Below, piece after piece: positions 12,470 to 24,645 of a DNA stretch of 64,000 bases. The stretch lies in assembly GCA_963277665.1 (NCBI GenBank), contig OY728133.1:388629962-388693961 (forward strand), written 5' to 3'. A program made the translations under genes and the position numbers. Positions within the stretch are counted from its first letter, which is position 1; the number at the start of each line of letters is the position of its first letter. The stretch comes from Viscum album (Eukaryota; Streptophyta; Magnoliopsida; Santalales; Viscaceae). A model generated the notes under the pieces. That model saw nothing but the letters and a program-made list of their open reading frames with translations, did no database searches and had not been told where the DNA came from.

Positions 12470-13220
12470 ATAAGGAAACATTGAGAAAAAATTCAAGTAT
12501 CTTCTCACTGAACATGTTATTTTTGTTTTCCAGGAAATGTTGAGCACTCATAAATGGAAAAGGCACAAAAACTATCACGTTAAAAACCTATAAGTGGGTA
12601 GCCTGATAAAAATACAAGTCCACACCTACTTAGTCTTCCACTATATTAATATTAGGAAAAAATTAGGAAAATATGAATAAAAATATATGAAGATTATTGG
12701 GATCATCATACTACCTTATAAAAAATCAATCTATGCTCGGTAATTCCATTGACATCAGCCAAAGACATAATATTATCCCTCTAGGAGATATATTTTACCC
12801 AAATTATCCTTTTGTGAATCAAGTAATCTCAAGATAATTGAAGAAGATACATAAATAAATAATCTCATGCTGGTGGGAATCTATGATCATTTCTTGAGAA
12901 AAATCTATCCAGTCATTAAGGTTTATTTTATTTTATATAAAAGATGGGAATCATTGATGATTCATAAAACACCGATCAATGAAATTTCATGCACATCATG
13001 AATAAAATAAAGTTGGACAATGATATATAAAGTTCAATAAGATTTATTAATTGATAATACGCATAGAAAAAAAAGATGAGGAATATCCACATTCAGGACC
13101 CACTATGAGGATTCCATCAAAACAAAAAAATTGGCGATCATACTATAGTAATACTTGATTGGCTAAATTTTCCAAGTCAATGAGAGTTTGAAAAAAGCAT
13201 CGATTGATCACTGAAGCACC
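12470..13220. other. AT-rich spacer between repeats and antisense PMD pseudogene, nothing recognised
   Basis: No open frame, repeat or RNA signal is visible here. By position it matches the spacer between the end of the antisense gene and the repeats in the young element (56.53-57.33 kb). Confidence 0.4.
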
Positions 13221-13229
13221 ACCTCCCCT

Positions 13230-15720
13230 TATTCTTCTACTTATTCCCGAGGATAGAGAGTCTCTATAAGAGAATATAACTCCTTAACTATTTTTTGAGT
13301 AGTTTTTAATAAGGAAGATGACGCTGAAAGATCAGACCTTGAGTGAGATATGATCTCCTCATTCCTCAAAATCTGTGTGTTCAAAGCATCCATTTGGGAA
13401 TGCATCTCAGATATTATCTGATGAATCTATTCCAATGTCTCTAAAGATCCCCTCATTAGTTTAACCAGGGGAGTCCCATCATCAAAAACATGCATGACCT
13501 TTTTTCTAGTGTCTAACTATTTTTGAGTCAGGAAACTTTGGAGCATGATTTCATATAATGGATGGTGGTCCAATCTACTCATCCCCCAAATTTTAAAGAG
13601 ATAGAAAATATGTTCTTCTTGATCATGCAATGTTTCTAGGGGAGTCTCAATGATCAGTGTGTGAATATGCTTCTATATTAGCCTATTCCATGTCTAATCC
13701 TATGAAACTACTAGAGTAGACATGTTAGAAGGGGGAACAATTGGCCATGATAATGAAGAAGAAATATAGGAAGCCACATGTGCTCCTATATCAAAGGATA
13801 CATCATCCAACACTCATATGGAAGGGACAAATTCCTACAAAAATTATGTTCCACTAATTGGATGGTCTTCCCTAGGATGAGGATTCTTCCTCAAAGGCTC
13901 ACCTGAGTCTTGAATTAACTCCATAATTTCCAAAGACTAGTAAAGCACGTGATTTGACCACCTGATAGATCAACCTATTCAATAAACCACTTGGGTAGGA
14001 TTCCACCCAATCTTGAGAATAATCATAAGATAGAAAGACAAGGTTTCAAATTAGTGGAAGGATAATCTTAGCATTTGTTTCCTCACACACTAATATCAGC
14101 TAAAATTGGAGGATAATCCTCGGATGTCGTTCTCCCATCATTCCAGCTAAAGAGAGGTGAGAAACTCTTTAAATACAAACGAACTAGTGAGATAACTTAT
14201 AGGGGTACAAGGTCTGAAAATAATCAACTCATCCATACGGGTTATAAGAACCCCATACTGAAGAGAGTTTTTTATGACTGTTTATTAAGAGAAACACTAA
14301 CATTATCAACAATTATCCTATATGGAATGGGATAAAGTATAAAATTGAAATTATTAGACTGGATTAGTATGAAAGTGACCACATCAGAGCTTAAGTACAT
14401 TACCTCAACCCTGAAAATGTTCAACAACCTAGGGTGGAATGAGGCATTGGGGATCTCAGTAGTGTTGTGGTATTTATAATAGCAGAAACATTCCTCTATA
14501 TAGCCAAATAAAAACTTGAATGGAATTCCATTACTATAAGGGACATTTCCTTATTGGATATGGACTAAGATATGATAAAGGCATGAAAGATTCAGTACAG
14601 GTAGATTCAGTGGCCTCCCCTTTGCCAGCTGAGCTTCCATTACTAGTGTATTGACTCATATTCCCAAGCATGTGTCCCCAACTAAGAAAATACACCCGTT
14701 CAAGAACATGGATATGAAACAAACCAACCTATGGTTTGGGGATATATCCAGTCTTACTTGATATCCTCATGTGGTATATTCCCAGGCTTTTAGGATTTCA
14801 CAATATGATTCGACACTATCACAAACTTGCTGGGAAGGGAACCAGTGAGGATGTATATAGGTCAACCAAACTCTATTGTGATAGAGAATTTTTTTGATCT
14901 AGTATTTAAATGATATAAGTGAGAACATGTTCAAATACTTCCTTAATTTTCTTTCACAATGTTGAGCATTCCCCTTTCCAAAACTGGAGTTAGGGTCATC
15001 CTAGGCATCCATGGTAGGAAAGAACTCATTGCACAATTTTCAAAGGGGGGATATCCTGCCCAAATGGTAGATATACTAAAGGATGATTCCCACATCACCA
15101 TGGGATAGATGAAATAAATTGGTTCCATGGAACCAATGACTAATTAGTTCTATAAGAAGATCCAATTTAAGGTAGATGATGAGATAAGAAACCCATATGA
15201 CCTCATAAAGATCAAAAACATGTATCTGGTTAGAAAATTTGACAACTATGTCCAACCTAGAATGACCACACCCATTCATCAAACAAATTTTCACTAGGTC
15301 GCAGATCCCATTTTGAGCTCCATCCACCACCTGAATTGTTCAAGGAAGAGACAAATATGCTTGAATAGGTTTGAGAAATGGGATGGTTGATGAAATAATA
15401 ATTGTATGGACCTAGATAGGAGTTCAAAAACATATAGCTCAACCCCTAGGTTGTGCTACAATCGGTTGTCCATCCTTATAAACCGTTATCTAAATAAAGT
15501 TGTGGTAATATGAAAACCAATAGGATAGGGGATTTTAATCAAAGAGGGATTGAAAACATCATCCAATATCCCAAATACATATAGGGGAAGCTGATGTATT
15601 AAGGTATATATTTTAAGTTCGGATGAGAGAAGCCTATTTAAAACATCATTTTTAGAAAGAACATGATATCGAGGGTCAGTTTTACAATTATTATCAATCA
15701 TGGATCTCTAGACTATTGCA
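13230..15720 (-). pseudogene. Antisense plant-mobile-domain (PMD) pseudogene of the old Tat copy
   Basis: Read on the - strand, this segment matches the antisense gene of the young Tat element over its length. The N-terminal part (15701-15486) has L-L ... K-x-Y-x-L ... L-P-L ... G-I-L-D-D-V. Then comes Y-S-S ... W-D-L-R ... E-W-V-W-S-F (15380-15257), then L-Y-E-V-I-W-V-S and N-L-F-H-L-S-H-G-D-V-G-I (about 15200-15080), the core of the PMD fold. P-R-L-L-N-I is near 14430, and a helical, coiled-coil-like tail lies near 13700-13250. It needs several frame changes and has many stops. The gene runs opposite to pol and lies beyond pol's 3' end, the same arrangement as in the young copy. Confidence 0.8.
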
Positions 15721-16328
15721 TTGGAAGATTCATGGGATCTAGAATCCATCTATATAAAAGAAAAAAAATATATTAATCAAGAAATAAATCCCATAAAAAG
15801 AGATGCATGATCCTGAAAACATCATGTGAATCTCATGAACCATAAGGGGATTCGTGACTGCATGATTTGATTTAGGCCTTGTGAGCCTTATGACCCATGA
15901 ATATCTCATGGATATCATAAATCTTAGGGAATCTCTCCATTTAATGTTCATTCATAAAACTCAAAAACATGAAACCTTAAAAATGGTCATGCGAATTTCA
16001 TGATGGTCAAGTAATAATGAGACCAAACCAACAGTTCATGAGAAACCTGAAAAGAAAACCATACGGCCAAATATCCAAGTCAAGGATCAAGAAAATTTCC
16101 TAGATTTAGTTTTTGGTTTGTTTGTAAAAGTGATGAGGAAAATAATATCTTAAAAAATGGTTCTTGGGAAGCATCCTTGAGAGACAGGTCTCACAATCAA
16201 TCATTATGGAGAGGTCTTGTGAACAGGATCTTACGACAAGGTCTTTTGAAGGGTTATGTGATAGAAGAAAATTAAAAGAGCTATAGAGAGTTAAATTCAT
16301 TAGTAAATGAGATCCCCTTTGTTCCATT

Positions 16329-16338
16329 ATTTATAGGG
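16329..16338 (-). promoter_or_regulatory. TATA-like box upstream of the antisense PMD pseudogene
   Basis: On the - strand the sequence reads CCCTATAAATAATGG, about 0.6 kb upstream of the pseudogene start. It matches the CCTATAAATA box upstream of the antisense gene in the young element. Confidence 0.45.
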
Positions 16339-17689
16339 AATTCCATGTAATACCAACAGGCACCTGGAAGGCCAAACATCACCCAATTCACCAATTGGAA
16401 TTATCCCTAAAGACTCAGGTGGGCATTTAATTTCCTAAAAATGAAGTCCTTGTCCCCATGGACATCGATCCTGAGGGTGGAATTTGTTGATTCATTCCAA
16501 ATTATAATAAAAAAATATAAAAGGGATGAAATACCTGATGCAAGAGTATTATTTTCTCTACAAAACAAAGGAATAGAGGGTGGCAAAAAATCACACGAAT
16601 CACATAACCCTAAAAAAGATATCTGATTGCATGACCCTTAGAAGGTCTTGAGAATGAGTCATGTTCACTTCATGATATTCTATTGATCATGTGAGGCCCC
16701 CTTTGACAAAACAATCTATTCTTCAGAGGGCACCCAAACAATCACCGATGATTGTGCAGAGGCTTCTAGACAATCTTCTCTGATCACATGACTTGTCAAC
16801 CAAAGGATTCCTTCAAATTATCCAAAACCCATTATAAAATAAATTATGAAAATAGGAAAAATTTGGAGACCTTATGTGGTCATTTATTTTCATGAGAAAA
16901 TCTTAAGATATTTTCAAGACCTCATGAATCCCTTAAAAACATGTCCACCTCATCACACAAGAGCATGTTAACATGTTACCTTCATTGTGTGAAGGGTCTT
17001 AGACATCTTAATTCAATTATGTGCTGACCCTATGGATACATAAATAAGTATAGGGGGTTTACATGAAAATTATATCACATTACTAAAATATCCATTATTT
17101 TTCATGTGACTTATCACATAGTAGGATATTGATTTCCTTTGACAACACTCACACGGATGCACGCTATCTTCCTTCCTTATAAAATAAAGAAGGAAATAAA
17201 AATAGGGAAAAGAAGGGAGCTTATTGTGATGAGAATATATTCTTAATTTCATAAATACATAGTTATATTCCCTAAGAAATCATCATTGATATCACAAATC
17301 CCCCTTCAATAAGCTATCATAATAACACGAGGTCCTTTAGACAAGTCGCATTTATCTTGCAGAGAAACCAATATGAGATGACTTTGATCATGAAAAAGCC
17401 TTTTCATGGGTATCCTGATCTCAAAAAGGACCTTAGACATGACAAACCAAGCTTATAAAATCTTGTTGACATATCAAAATGGTTAGGAAAAATCCATTTG
17501 ATCCAATGAATTACAATAAACTTAGAGATGATAGGACAATATTGAGGTCACTGAATATCATACGACACCCCTCAGATGACCTGCAATAGGATCAAACAAA
17601 TTACGTGATACAAAAATCCCTCCACCAACTCTAGATCATATTTTTGAGATATGTGTCACACAAGGAGGTGTATAACCAGGTCAGAAAGT

Positions 17690-17699
17690 CCTATAAATC
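17690..17699 (+). promoter_or_regulatory. TATA-like box in pol-sense direction (candidate LTR promoter)
   Basis: The sequence CCTATAAATCTACCCCCC on the + strand is followed by an A/C-rich leader. It points in the pol direction and away from the TATA box at 16329-16338. In the young copy a CCTATAAATA box in the same relative direction is at 52053-52044. It would be the U3 promoter if this zone is the 3' LTR. Confidence 0.4.
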
Positions 17700-18849
17700 T
17701 ACCCCCCCAAAAAACACAAAGTAAAAGAAAGGTGAACACACACAGAGACAATAGTGAGAGTGTAGGATCAGAATTTTTAGAGTGAAAGGTCACATGATCG
17801 AAAGGTCTTACACCAAATAAAAACTAGGTAACGACCTAAGGGGTCATGTGGAATGAATATGTTATTCATGTGATAACATTATAGATCACATGAAGGACTT
17901 CTAGTGTGTCAGTCTTATTATGAGAAGAAGGTCCCATATGTCGATTAGGTCATGTGAAACCTAAAAAAGATACCACCAGACAAACCTGAGGAACATATGA
18001 AATAAAGGATGGAATAAAGACTGAGAAATATGGGAGATTTATGTAAATACAGATATTATAATCCTCATTCGCTTCACATGAACAACCTAGATCATGCGAC
18101 AACATCGGGACATGTCACCCAAATTAGGTGACGCTCCTTCGAAATTCTATTTGGATTATGCGATGTATCTTGGACATGTCAAGAAAGTCATGTGATGCAC
18201 TCAAGGAATTACACCCAAGTACCATGAAGTCCTCTGGTATTTATAGTCAATTCTTGAGATATCCTCCAAACATATCACCCAAGTTATGCAGTGGTACCAT
18301 GGAAAGTTAGTCAGGTCATGCAACACCCTACATACATGATTAGCTAGGTCTCATAATGTCCTCTAAACACATAGGATTGGTCATGAGATTCCCTATATAT
18401 ATGTTAGGTAAGTCATGTGATAGACCCTAGAAATGTTAATCGATTATTAATAATTCCTATGAACATATAAAGAGATTCACATGGTAGCACCAAGATATTT
18501 TTGTGTTGATCATGCGATAACCCCAGACAAGTAATCCAGATCATACGATGTACTCGAGAAGTGTTAGCCTTGATCATTCTATATATTCCAAACATTCCAT
18601 TCAGATCATGATATTTCCTTTATAAAATTCAACTAGATAATTTGATTTTATTTAGATATGTCTGGAGATGGAGGATATACATTCAGAGCATTTCAGTTAG
18701 GCATTCAGAGTATGTTGGGTAGGTATCTAGGTCATGCCAGTCAGATAATCAGGGAATTCCATGAAGGCAATCAAGAAATGTCAAGAAGACACCCTAAGAC
18801 ATGATAACCTTTTATGGTGGTCATTATTGGGAATATTCCCAATTGAACC

Positions 18850-19920
18850 AAAATAAATTTGATTCCTTCCATAACCAGGATATGTAAGATGCATTCCTAA
18901 GGCCCTGACTCCAATGGGAATGTACCTCAATGTAAGTACCACCATGTCTCTGACATTCCAACCATAAAAACCCAATATTTCCCATGGGATGATCATTAAT
19001 TCTCATCCATCAGTAGTTTGAGAATTAAAATAAACTATGAGAACTCTAATTGATTCCATAACTAGGATATATAGGACACCTTCTAAAGGCTCGTGCTCCA
19101 ATGGGCATCCACTTCAGTGTAATTCCCTCCATGTCTCCAATATTCAAACTCATTGGACCCAAAATCTCCCATGGATTCATCATTCTTCCTCATACATCAG
19201 TGTATTGAGAAGATAAATGAACTATTTTGACTCTTATTCCTTCTATAACTAGGAAACATAGGACACCTTCCTAGGTCCTAATCTCTAATGGGAATGTACC
19301 TCGATGTAAGTCCCTCCATGTATCTGAAATTAAAATCATTAGGACCCAAAATCTCTCATGGGTTAATCTTTATTCATAATCCATTGGCAGATAGAAAAGT
19401 CAACTTAACTACAAAACCTCTGATTCCTACCATAATCAGGATACATGGGATGCCTTCTTAAGGTTCAAGCTTCATATTAAACTTCCCAAGGGCCGCCCCA
19501 GTGCATAAGTCCCACATCTATATGCAGTGAGACTATTTAATTGATTTCCCTTATTTCCTATACTAAGCATGGATAACATGGGCTTAGGTATTTTAAATGA
19601 TCATATAATTTTCATTATGAATCTCTAAATATAGGGAAACCTCATAGTGTAATCCCTATTCAGCAGCATGATATGACTTCCCCCATACAAAGAAATCCAC
19701 CTTAGGGAAAGTACATATGGCATGATCGAACTATGATGACTTTGATTTCTACTATAACTGGGATACATAGCATGCCTCCCTAAGGCTCTAGATCAACAAC
19801 CAATGCCTAAGTTACCTCATATATTTCTTTTCCGCATGTTATTAAACTGTATGGGTCTTACAAACTACATGGGTTTTGATTCTTATTATAAATAGGATAC
19901 GTAAGACGCATCATAAAGGT
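18850..19920 (+). repeat. ~188-bp tandem repeat at the end of the old Tat-type element
   Basis: Copies start near 18859, 19049, 19232 and 19420, with two more degraded ones near 19741 and 19876. Each opens with TTGATTCCTTCCATAACYAGGATA and continues through GGACACCTTCCTAAGG, CCAATGGGAATGTACCTC, CCCTCCATGTCTC and GGACCCAAAATCTCCCATGG. The opening resembles the GATTCC...GGATACGTAGG part of the AAGAACTAC module, so the long unit may have grown from that shorter module. No coding signal is seen. Confidence 0.75.
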
Positions 19921-20219
19921 TCAATCTTATCCTCAAGATATTAATCAACTCCCTAGATGGTAGAAAACCTTCTATTTCCTGGTTATATGGATTCAAAATA
20001 TAAGAATCTACCCATCAATAAGAAATATATGAAGAAACTTGGATACATACAAATTAACTCATTGACAAACCCCACTTTACACATGAAAGGGCTCAACACT
20101 TGATCATTTTATTAGGTTAACTGGTCCCATATCAGGATTAAGAATAGATTTAAGAAAATATATTAAATCTATAAGAGAGTCCTGGAATAGACAAAAATTC
20201 TACTTAAAAGGGTGTGATG

Positions 20220-22680
20220 AGCCCAACCTCCCATCCCCTCAACCAATGTGAGTTCCTAAGTTCCATTAGGTCTAATAACCGAATTAATCTCCTATCTTTG
20301 GAAAGTAGGTCTATATTTAGTTATGTATGTGGTAACTGTTGGGAGTTGAAATGAAAGATTAAAAAATGGTGAACTTGACGTTAAGGATTGTACAAAACAT
20401 TGAATCCCCCATAATCAGTTATTGGGATAAACTGCCTGTTGAAACTTTTCATGAAAAAAACTTGTGAATCCGACATGAAATCATTCAACTACAACATCTT
20501 CTTCAAAAGTTGAAAAGGATTAACTGAATAATTCTCACCAGACTATTTTTTTCCTACAATTCATGTGATATTTCCAAAAAAAATTCAAAAAAATGTATTT
20601 ACAGGGAATAAATACCATAGTAGCAAAACTATATCTATGGGTATGCCTATGTTAGTAGTAGTATACCCACTGGAGATACCTGTGTATATATTTATATACT
20701 TCCATTGACCACACTCATGGATATAAATTCCTAATCCATGAACCCTTATTTCCATGATAATAGGGGCCACAATTGGATTGAACATGTCTATAACCTATAG
20801 CCATAGGTTTTTGGTCCATAACCACATTTTTCCTATGGTCATGGACCCTTTTTCCAATAATGTGAGGCTCATAAGACATTTATATTTCTTCTCATGAATT
20901 TTAAACTTGGTAATATCTAAGAAAGTAGGTTATAAGGATAGACCTTCCAATAGAAATTCTATATGTTTATATATCATTGGATGTTTCTATGTTGAAATGT
21001 TTGTATTGACCCTTAAAATTGAGATTATTATAAATTTATATCATGCATCACAACATCATAATTGATATAAAATTAATTGAATAATTCAATAAAGGATTCG
21101 TACATTTTGAGTTAATGGAATATGATATCTCTATACCTTTGATTAAAATAAAACTATCTGATTAAATCCCTGACCATGGTAGTTTATCAGTTCATTCATT
21201 TAAAAAAGTTAAAGAAATATAAATCAATCATGTAGGATGATGCCAAGAGTTTATATCCTTCTTAATGAGATATTGATACAATGAGATTATGTTACATAGT
21301 ATCATTTATATAAAGTTTGGTTTTATGCGACATTAATTTATTTTTCTATGAGTGCCTTAAAGTGTTACTAGATGCTGATTTTAGACTTTAGTAAATTTTA
21401 CCTAATGACACTGAGAAAGATTCCTAGTGGGTCATACACTAAGTGTTTCCATAATCTCATTAAATTATATTTGAATTTAATATTATCAATATATATTATT
21501 CTTGGTTTATGAAATCATAATTATTTAAGTTAATTTGATCATATAAATTGAATCACTATATATTCAATTTTAGAATATGTGAGTTGAGTTTTATCTCTTG
21601 TTTATTATTCATAATGTAATAAATAAATGAATATTTATTCACCAATTTAGAAAATAGATTAATATAATTATTTATTTAGTTACATGAATATTAAAATAAA
21701 TATTTATTCATGAGTATTATTAATATAATATTTATTTATTTATTGAATAAATAATATTTATTTAAATAAATATTTTATTATTCAATGTTTTATAAATTTC
21801 AAGGAGGATTGATGGGATGACTTAAGGCCCGACAAAAATGATATATTTTATTAAGTATCATTTAAATAAATATTGATTTATTTATTTAACAAATTATATT
21901 TAAATATTAACATTAAAAGTGACATAATAATAATAATAGAAATAATAATTATATTAGACATGTTAAATAACTTAAAAAAAATATTTAATAAAAGGACTTA
22001 ACATAATTATTAAATATTAACCTTGAGTATATATTCCAAATTATATAATTTTTGTGCATTAAGATTATTGTGTATAATGTATAACCTCTCAAGAAATTCT
22101 CTCAAGACCTAGAGAGAAAATCCAACTCCCTGCCTCTCAAGAACAAGAGAATCCACTCATTGTGATCACAGATGAACAACATAATGCCCTAGATTCCTTT
22201 TCACTAGCGCTTGGAATACCATGAGAATTTTTTAGAGACTCATGGATCATATATGGATACAATTAGAGGAATACTTTCTTGGATTATCCATTTGCATGAT
22301 GAAAAAACTAGCGTGGAATCAAAACTTATCAAGAAGAATTATCGCATTTGAGGTAATTCTTATTTTAAATTAATTAAAAATTAAATGTGAAAGATCCTGT
22401 ATAGGTGATATCAAGGTTTCCCTTATCAAATTTTTAGATATTATCTATTGAAATAGATAAAGAAAATAAAAATTGGGTAACGATCGCCATTTTCATTGCA
22501 TCCCATAATCTTGAAGTGGTATTGAAGTAATCACATTATAATTATTCATTATTTATTTGATCCCTTTTTATGTGTGTTATTGTTTTTCATTTTGATAATG
22601 TAATTCTTAATCCAATAATTGAGATAACATGTTTAACTAATTTTTGTTTCCAATAACAGGTCAAAGACACATGAAGTATG
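20220..22680. other. AT-rich debris, possibly a decayed LTR; no gene
   Basis: The stretch is very AT-rich, with simple (TTTA)n-like runs around 21600-21990 and no long open frame. The part at about 21340-21460 and 22080-22560 looks like a long terminal repeat with a leader, but I found no partner copy, target duplication or TG...CA pair. I record it only as possible retroelement sequence. Confidence 0.3.
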
Positions 22681-22689
22681 ATCAAAGAT

Positions 22690-23700
22690 ATCAATGAAAG
22701 GTGTCGTGGTTTATGGTTGCATGACATAGATACACAACATGTAACATTAAATTACACACCATATACCCAAGGTCAACCATATAAGGTGTGGGTCCTGAAA
22801 ATCATGAAACATAGTGTGGATCAGTATATAGTGTCATTACACACCACGTATTGTCCACCAACGCAACAAAAAGTTTGAGAGGGATTAAATCCCATGTATC
22901 TAAAATAAAAACCATGGGTCCTCATATGTATTTTACCTTTTGTAAATCGTGACATACCCTATAGTCAACTATGCGGTGTCATTACAAATTGTGTATTCAC
23001 TGTCAGCTGAGAGAAGTAGCCATACATGAATTAAACGTTGTTTAATTGGTTGTACATTCCATGTAACATGTGATATCACATATAAAGTACGTTTTGAGAC
23101 AAATATGTCAAATTGGCCAACACATGGATAATATAATCGAGACATAAACTACATGACATGTTACTAGATTGTACATGCAGCATGACTGATTTCACTTTGT
23201 AAAAGGTACACGTTGAGTGATTTTTGGCATGTCATGTGGATATAAATGCTTATTAATTATTATTCATGTAAATTTTACAACTACATGATGTGAAATAGTC
23301 ATTATACACACCATGTACTTCACACACATTGCTAGTGGTGTACACTGCATATATTTATGGCATATAAAGTGGTCATAAATGCCACATAGACTACATGGAT
23401 AGACCCATGGAACAACATGTTGTGTATATCATGGCACACCGTGTAATAATACATTCCATGTAAGTGCATAGTACATGACAAGGACTATACACAGTGTAAC
23501 TCACACAACATGTGAAGTGAAAAAACATACCATGTAACAATTAAACTCTAGAAGTAGATTTAATGAGGCATAAAATGTATACTCGATGTCTCTTACAATG
23601 TACACATATTATATATATATTAACTTCTACTCATGAATTTAAATTGATGCATAAGGTTACATGCCATGTGACCTCATTAGTACACACCATGTACTTAATT
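22690..23700. repeat. Region enriched in ACACCATGTA / TACATGRTGTG motifs
   Basis: The motif ACACCATGTA, its reverse complement and close variants (ACACCACGTA, ACACCGTGTA, TACATGATGTG) recur many times without a strict period, separated by unlike sequence. A similar but CpG-richer motif cloud lies in the chromovirus-like LTR at 46700-46980 (GTACACGACGTGTAGT and relatives). The motif is part-palindromic. It may be an LTR U3 region or a dispersed satellite-like motif. Function is unknown. Confidence 0.5.
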
Positions 23701-24640
23701 TATTTTTAAAATAAAATAAAATATATTAAATTTATTTAAAATAATGAAGGATGGAAATCTAGTCACATATCAAGAACTGTTTGGATAGAATATTAAGATA
23801 ATTAATTAATTATTATATTAATTCATTAATTCAAAAAAATTATCTTAATAATAATTAATTAAAATAAATTCTATAAAGTTGAAATGTGTATTCATTTCAT
23901 ATTGTGGTTGATCATGATCTTGACCAATATTCTTCACCTCTATATCATGTTCCTTTGACTCAAACAGTCTTTAAAATTATTCCTCCTTGACCTACTCATA
24001 GATAAGTTTCTAGGTGGGGTTAACTGAACTATTTTATTTGTAGGAAGTGCATGTATTCTTCATGGTGATAACTTTATGAGGAGACAAAATTATTCCTAGG
24101 TGGTTTTGTTTTAGGGTTTCTCTATTGATGCTTCTTTATAATGTGGTCTTATATCATGTTTAGTCTTGATTAGAGATTTATATAGGTACCTGGTGTTGTA
24201 ATCCTTTTCACAGTTTTTGATTTTTGTATATGGTTTATGAAGCATCTCATGATGATTTTTTGGATTTGAGGTGGTTATCCTTGATTTTGGTTGATATTTC
24301 GATGGTAAGTGTTATTACTCTGACAGTAAAGGTGGTTCTAGCATCATTGGTTCCCACAAATGATCAGAGTTTAATTTTGTTGAGGTGGAATTTGTGTGAT
24401 GTGTATCCTCAAGTGACATAGAGGGTACAAGGTTATCCTAAATATCCCTATAGGGATTTGAATTTTGAATTTTGGTTTTTTAATTATAGTTTTTCTTGGA
24501 ATTTATGGTGTTAAATTATAGTTTTTTCATGGTCTTTATCTCAGAACTACCTGTAGGGGTTCCCATTCAATAACCCTAAAAGTATTTTATTTAAATAATC
24601 AAGAAACTGGATTAGGTAAAAATGATAAATATGAAAATCT
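23700..24640. other. AT-rich sequence flanking the Tekay insertion, nothing recognised
   Basis: No repeat, open frame of note or RNA gene is seen. It continues across the inserted element at 36661. Confidence 0.4.
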
Positions 24641-24645
24641 ATGTA
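24641..24645. other. Target-site duplication (left)
   Basis: The five bases ATGTA directly before the left LTR are repeated directly after the right LTR at 36656-36660. A 5-bp duplication is standard for Ty3/Gypsy integration and shows that the element between them is a complete insertion. Confidence 0.9.

Larger units (their letters stand above)
15730..18640. promoter_or_regulatory. CATG-rich zone, the probable decayed promoter/LTR region of the old copy
   Basis: Between the start of the antisense PMD pseudogene and the ~188-bp repeats lies sequence unusually rich in TCATGTGAT, GATCATGCGA and ATTGCATGA. In the young copy the same position holds a dense GCGCGCAA cluster. Deamination of CpG turns CGCG into CATG, so this looks like the fossil of that cluster. 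TATA-like sequences occur at 16329-16338 (- strand) and 17690-17699 (+ strand), matching the divergent pair in the young copy. The small open frames here have no recognisable product. The regulatory role and LTR status are inferences. Confidence 0.5.
1400..20200 (+). mobile_element. Ancient decayed Ty3/Gypsy Tat-clade retrotransposon with antisense PMD gene (old copy)
   Basis: Translated in several broken + frames, the stretch reads gag, protease, reverse transcriptase, RNase H, archaeal-type RNase H and integrase in the order of the GC-rich Tat element at 59.7-64 kb, with clear residue-level similarity. Two RNase H modules between RT and integrase are diagnostic of the Tat clade of Ty3/Gypsy. 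After pol come tandem repeats, an antisense PMD pseudogene and an LTR-like zone. Stops are very frequent, CpG is scarce and CA/TG are abundant, as expected for deamination of methylated DNA. Both ends are uncertain: the start is set just before the first gag-like sequence and the end after the last repeat array. Confidence 0.8.

Noticed and set aside
14534..16327. Separate small - strand frames of 60-84 codons as independent genes
   Set aside because: Those at 14.5-15.7 kb are fragments of one decayed PMD gene; those at 15.74-16.33 kb lie in its upstream zone and show no motif.
22678..24421. Small + strand frames (66 and 65 codons) as possible host exons
   Set aside because: No splice-linked partners, no motif and a repeat-rich setting.
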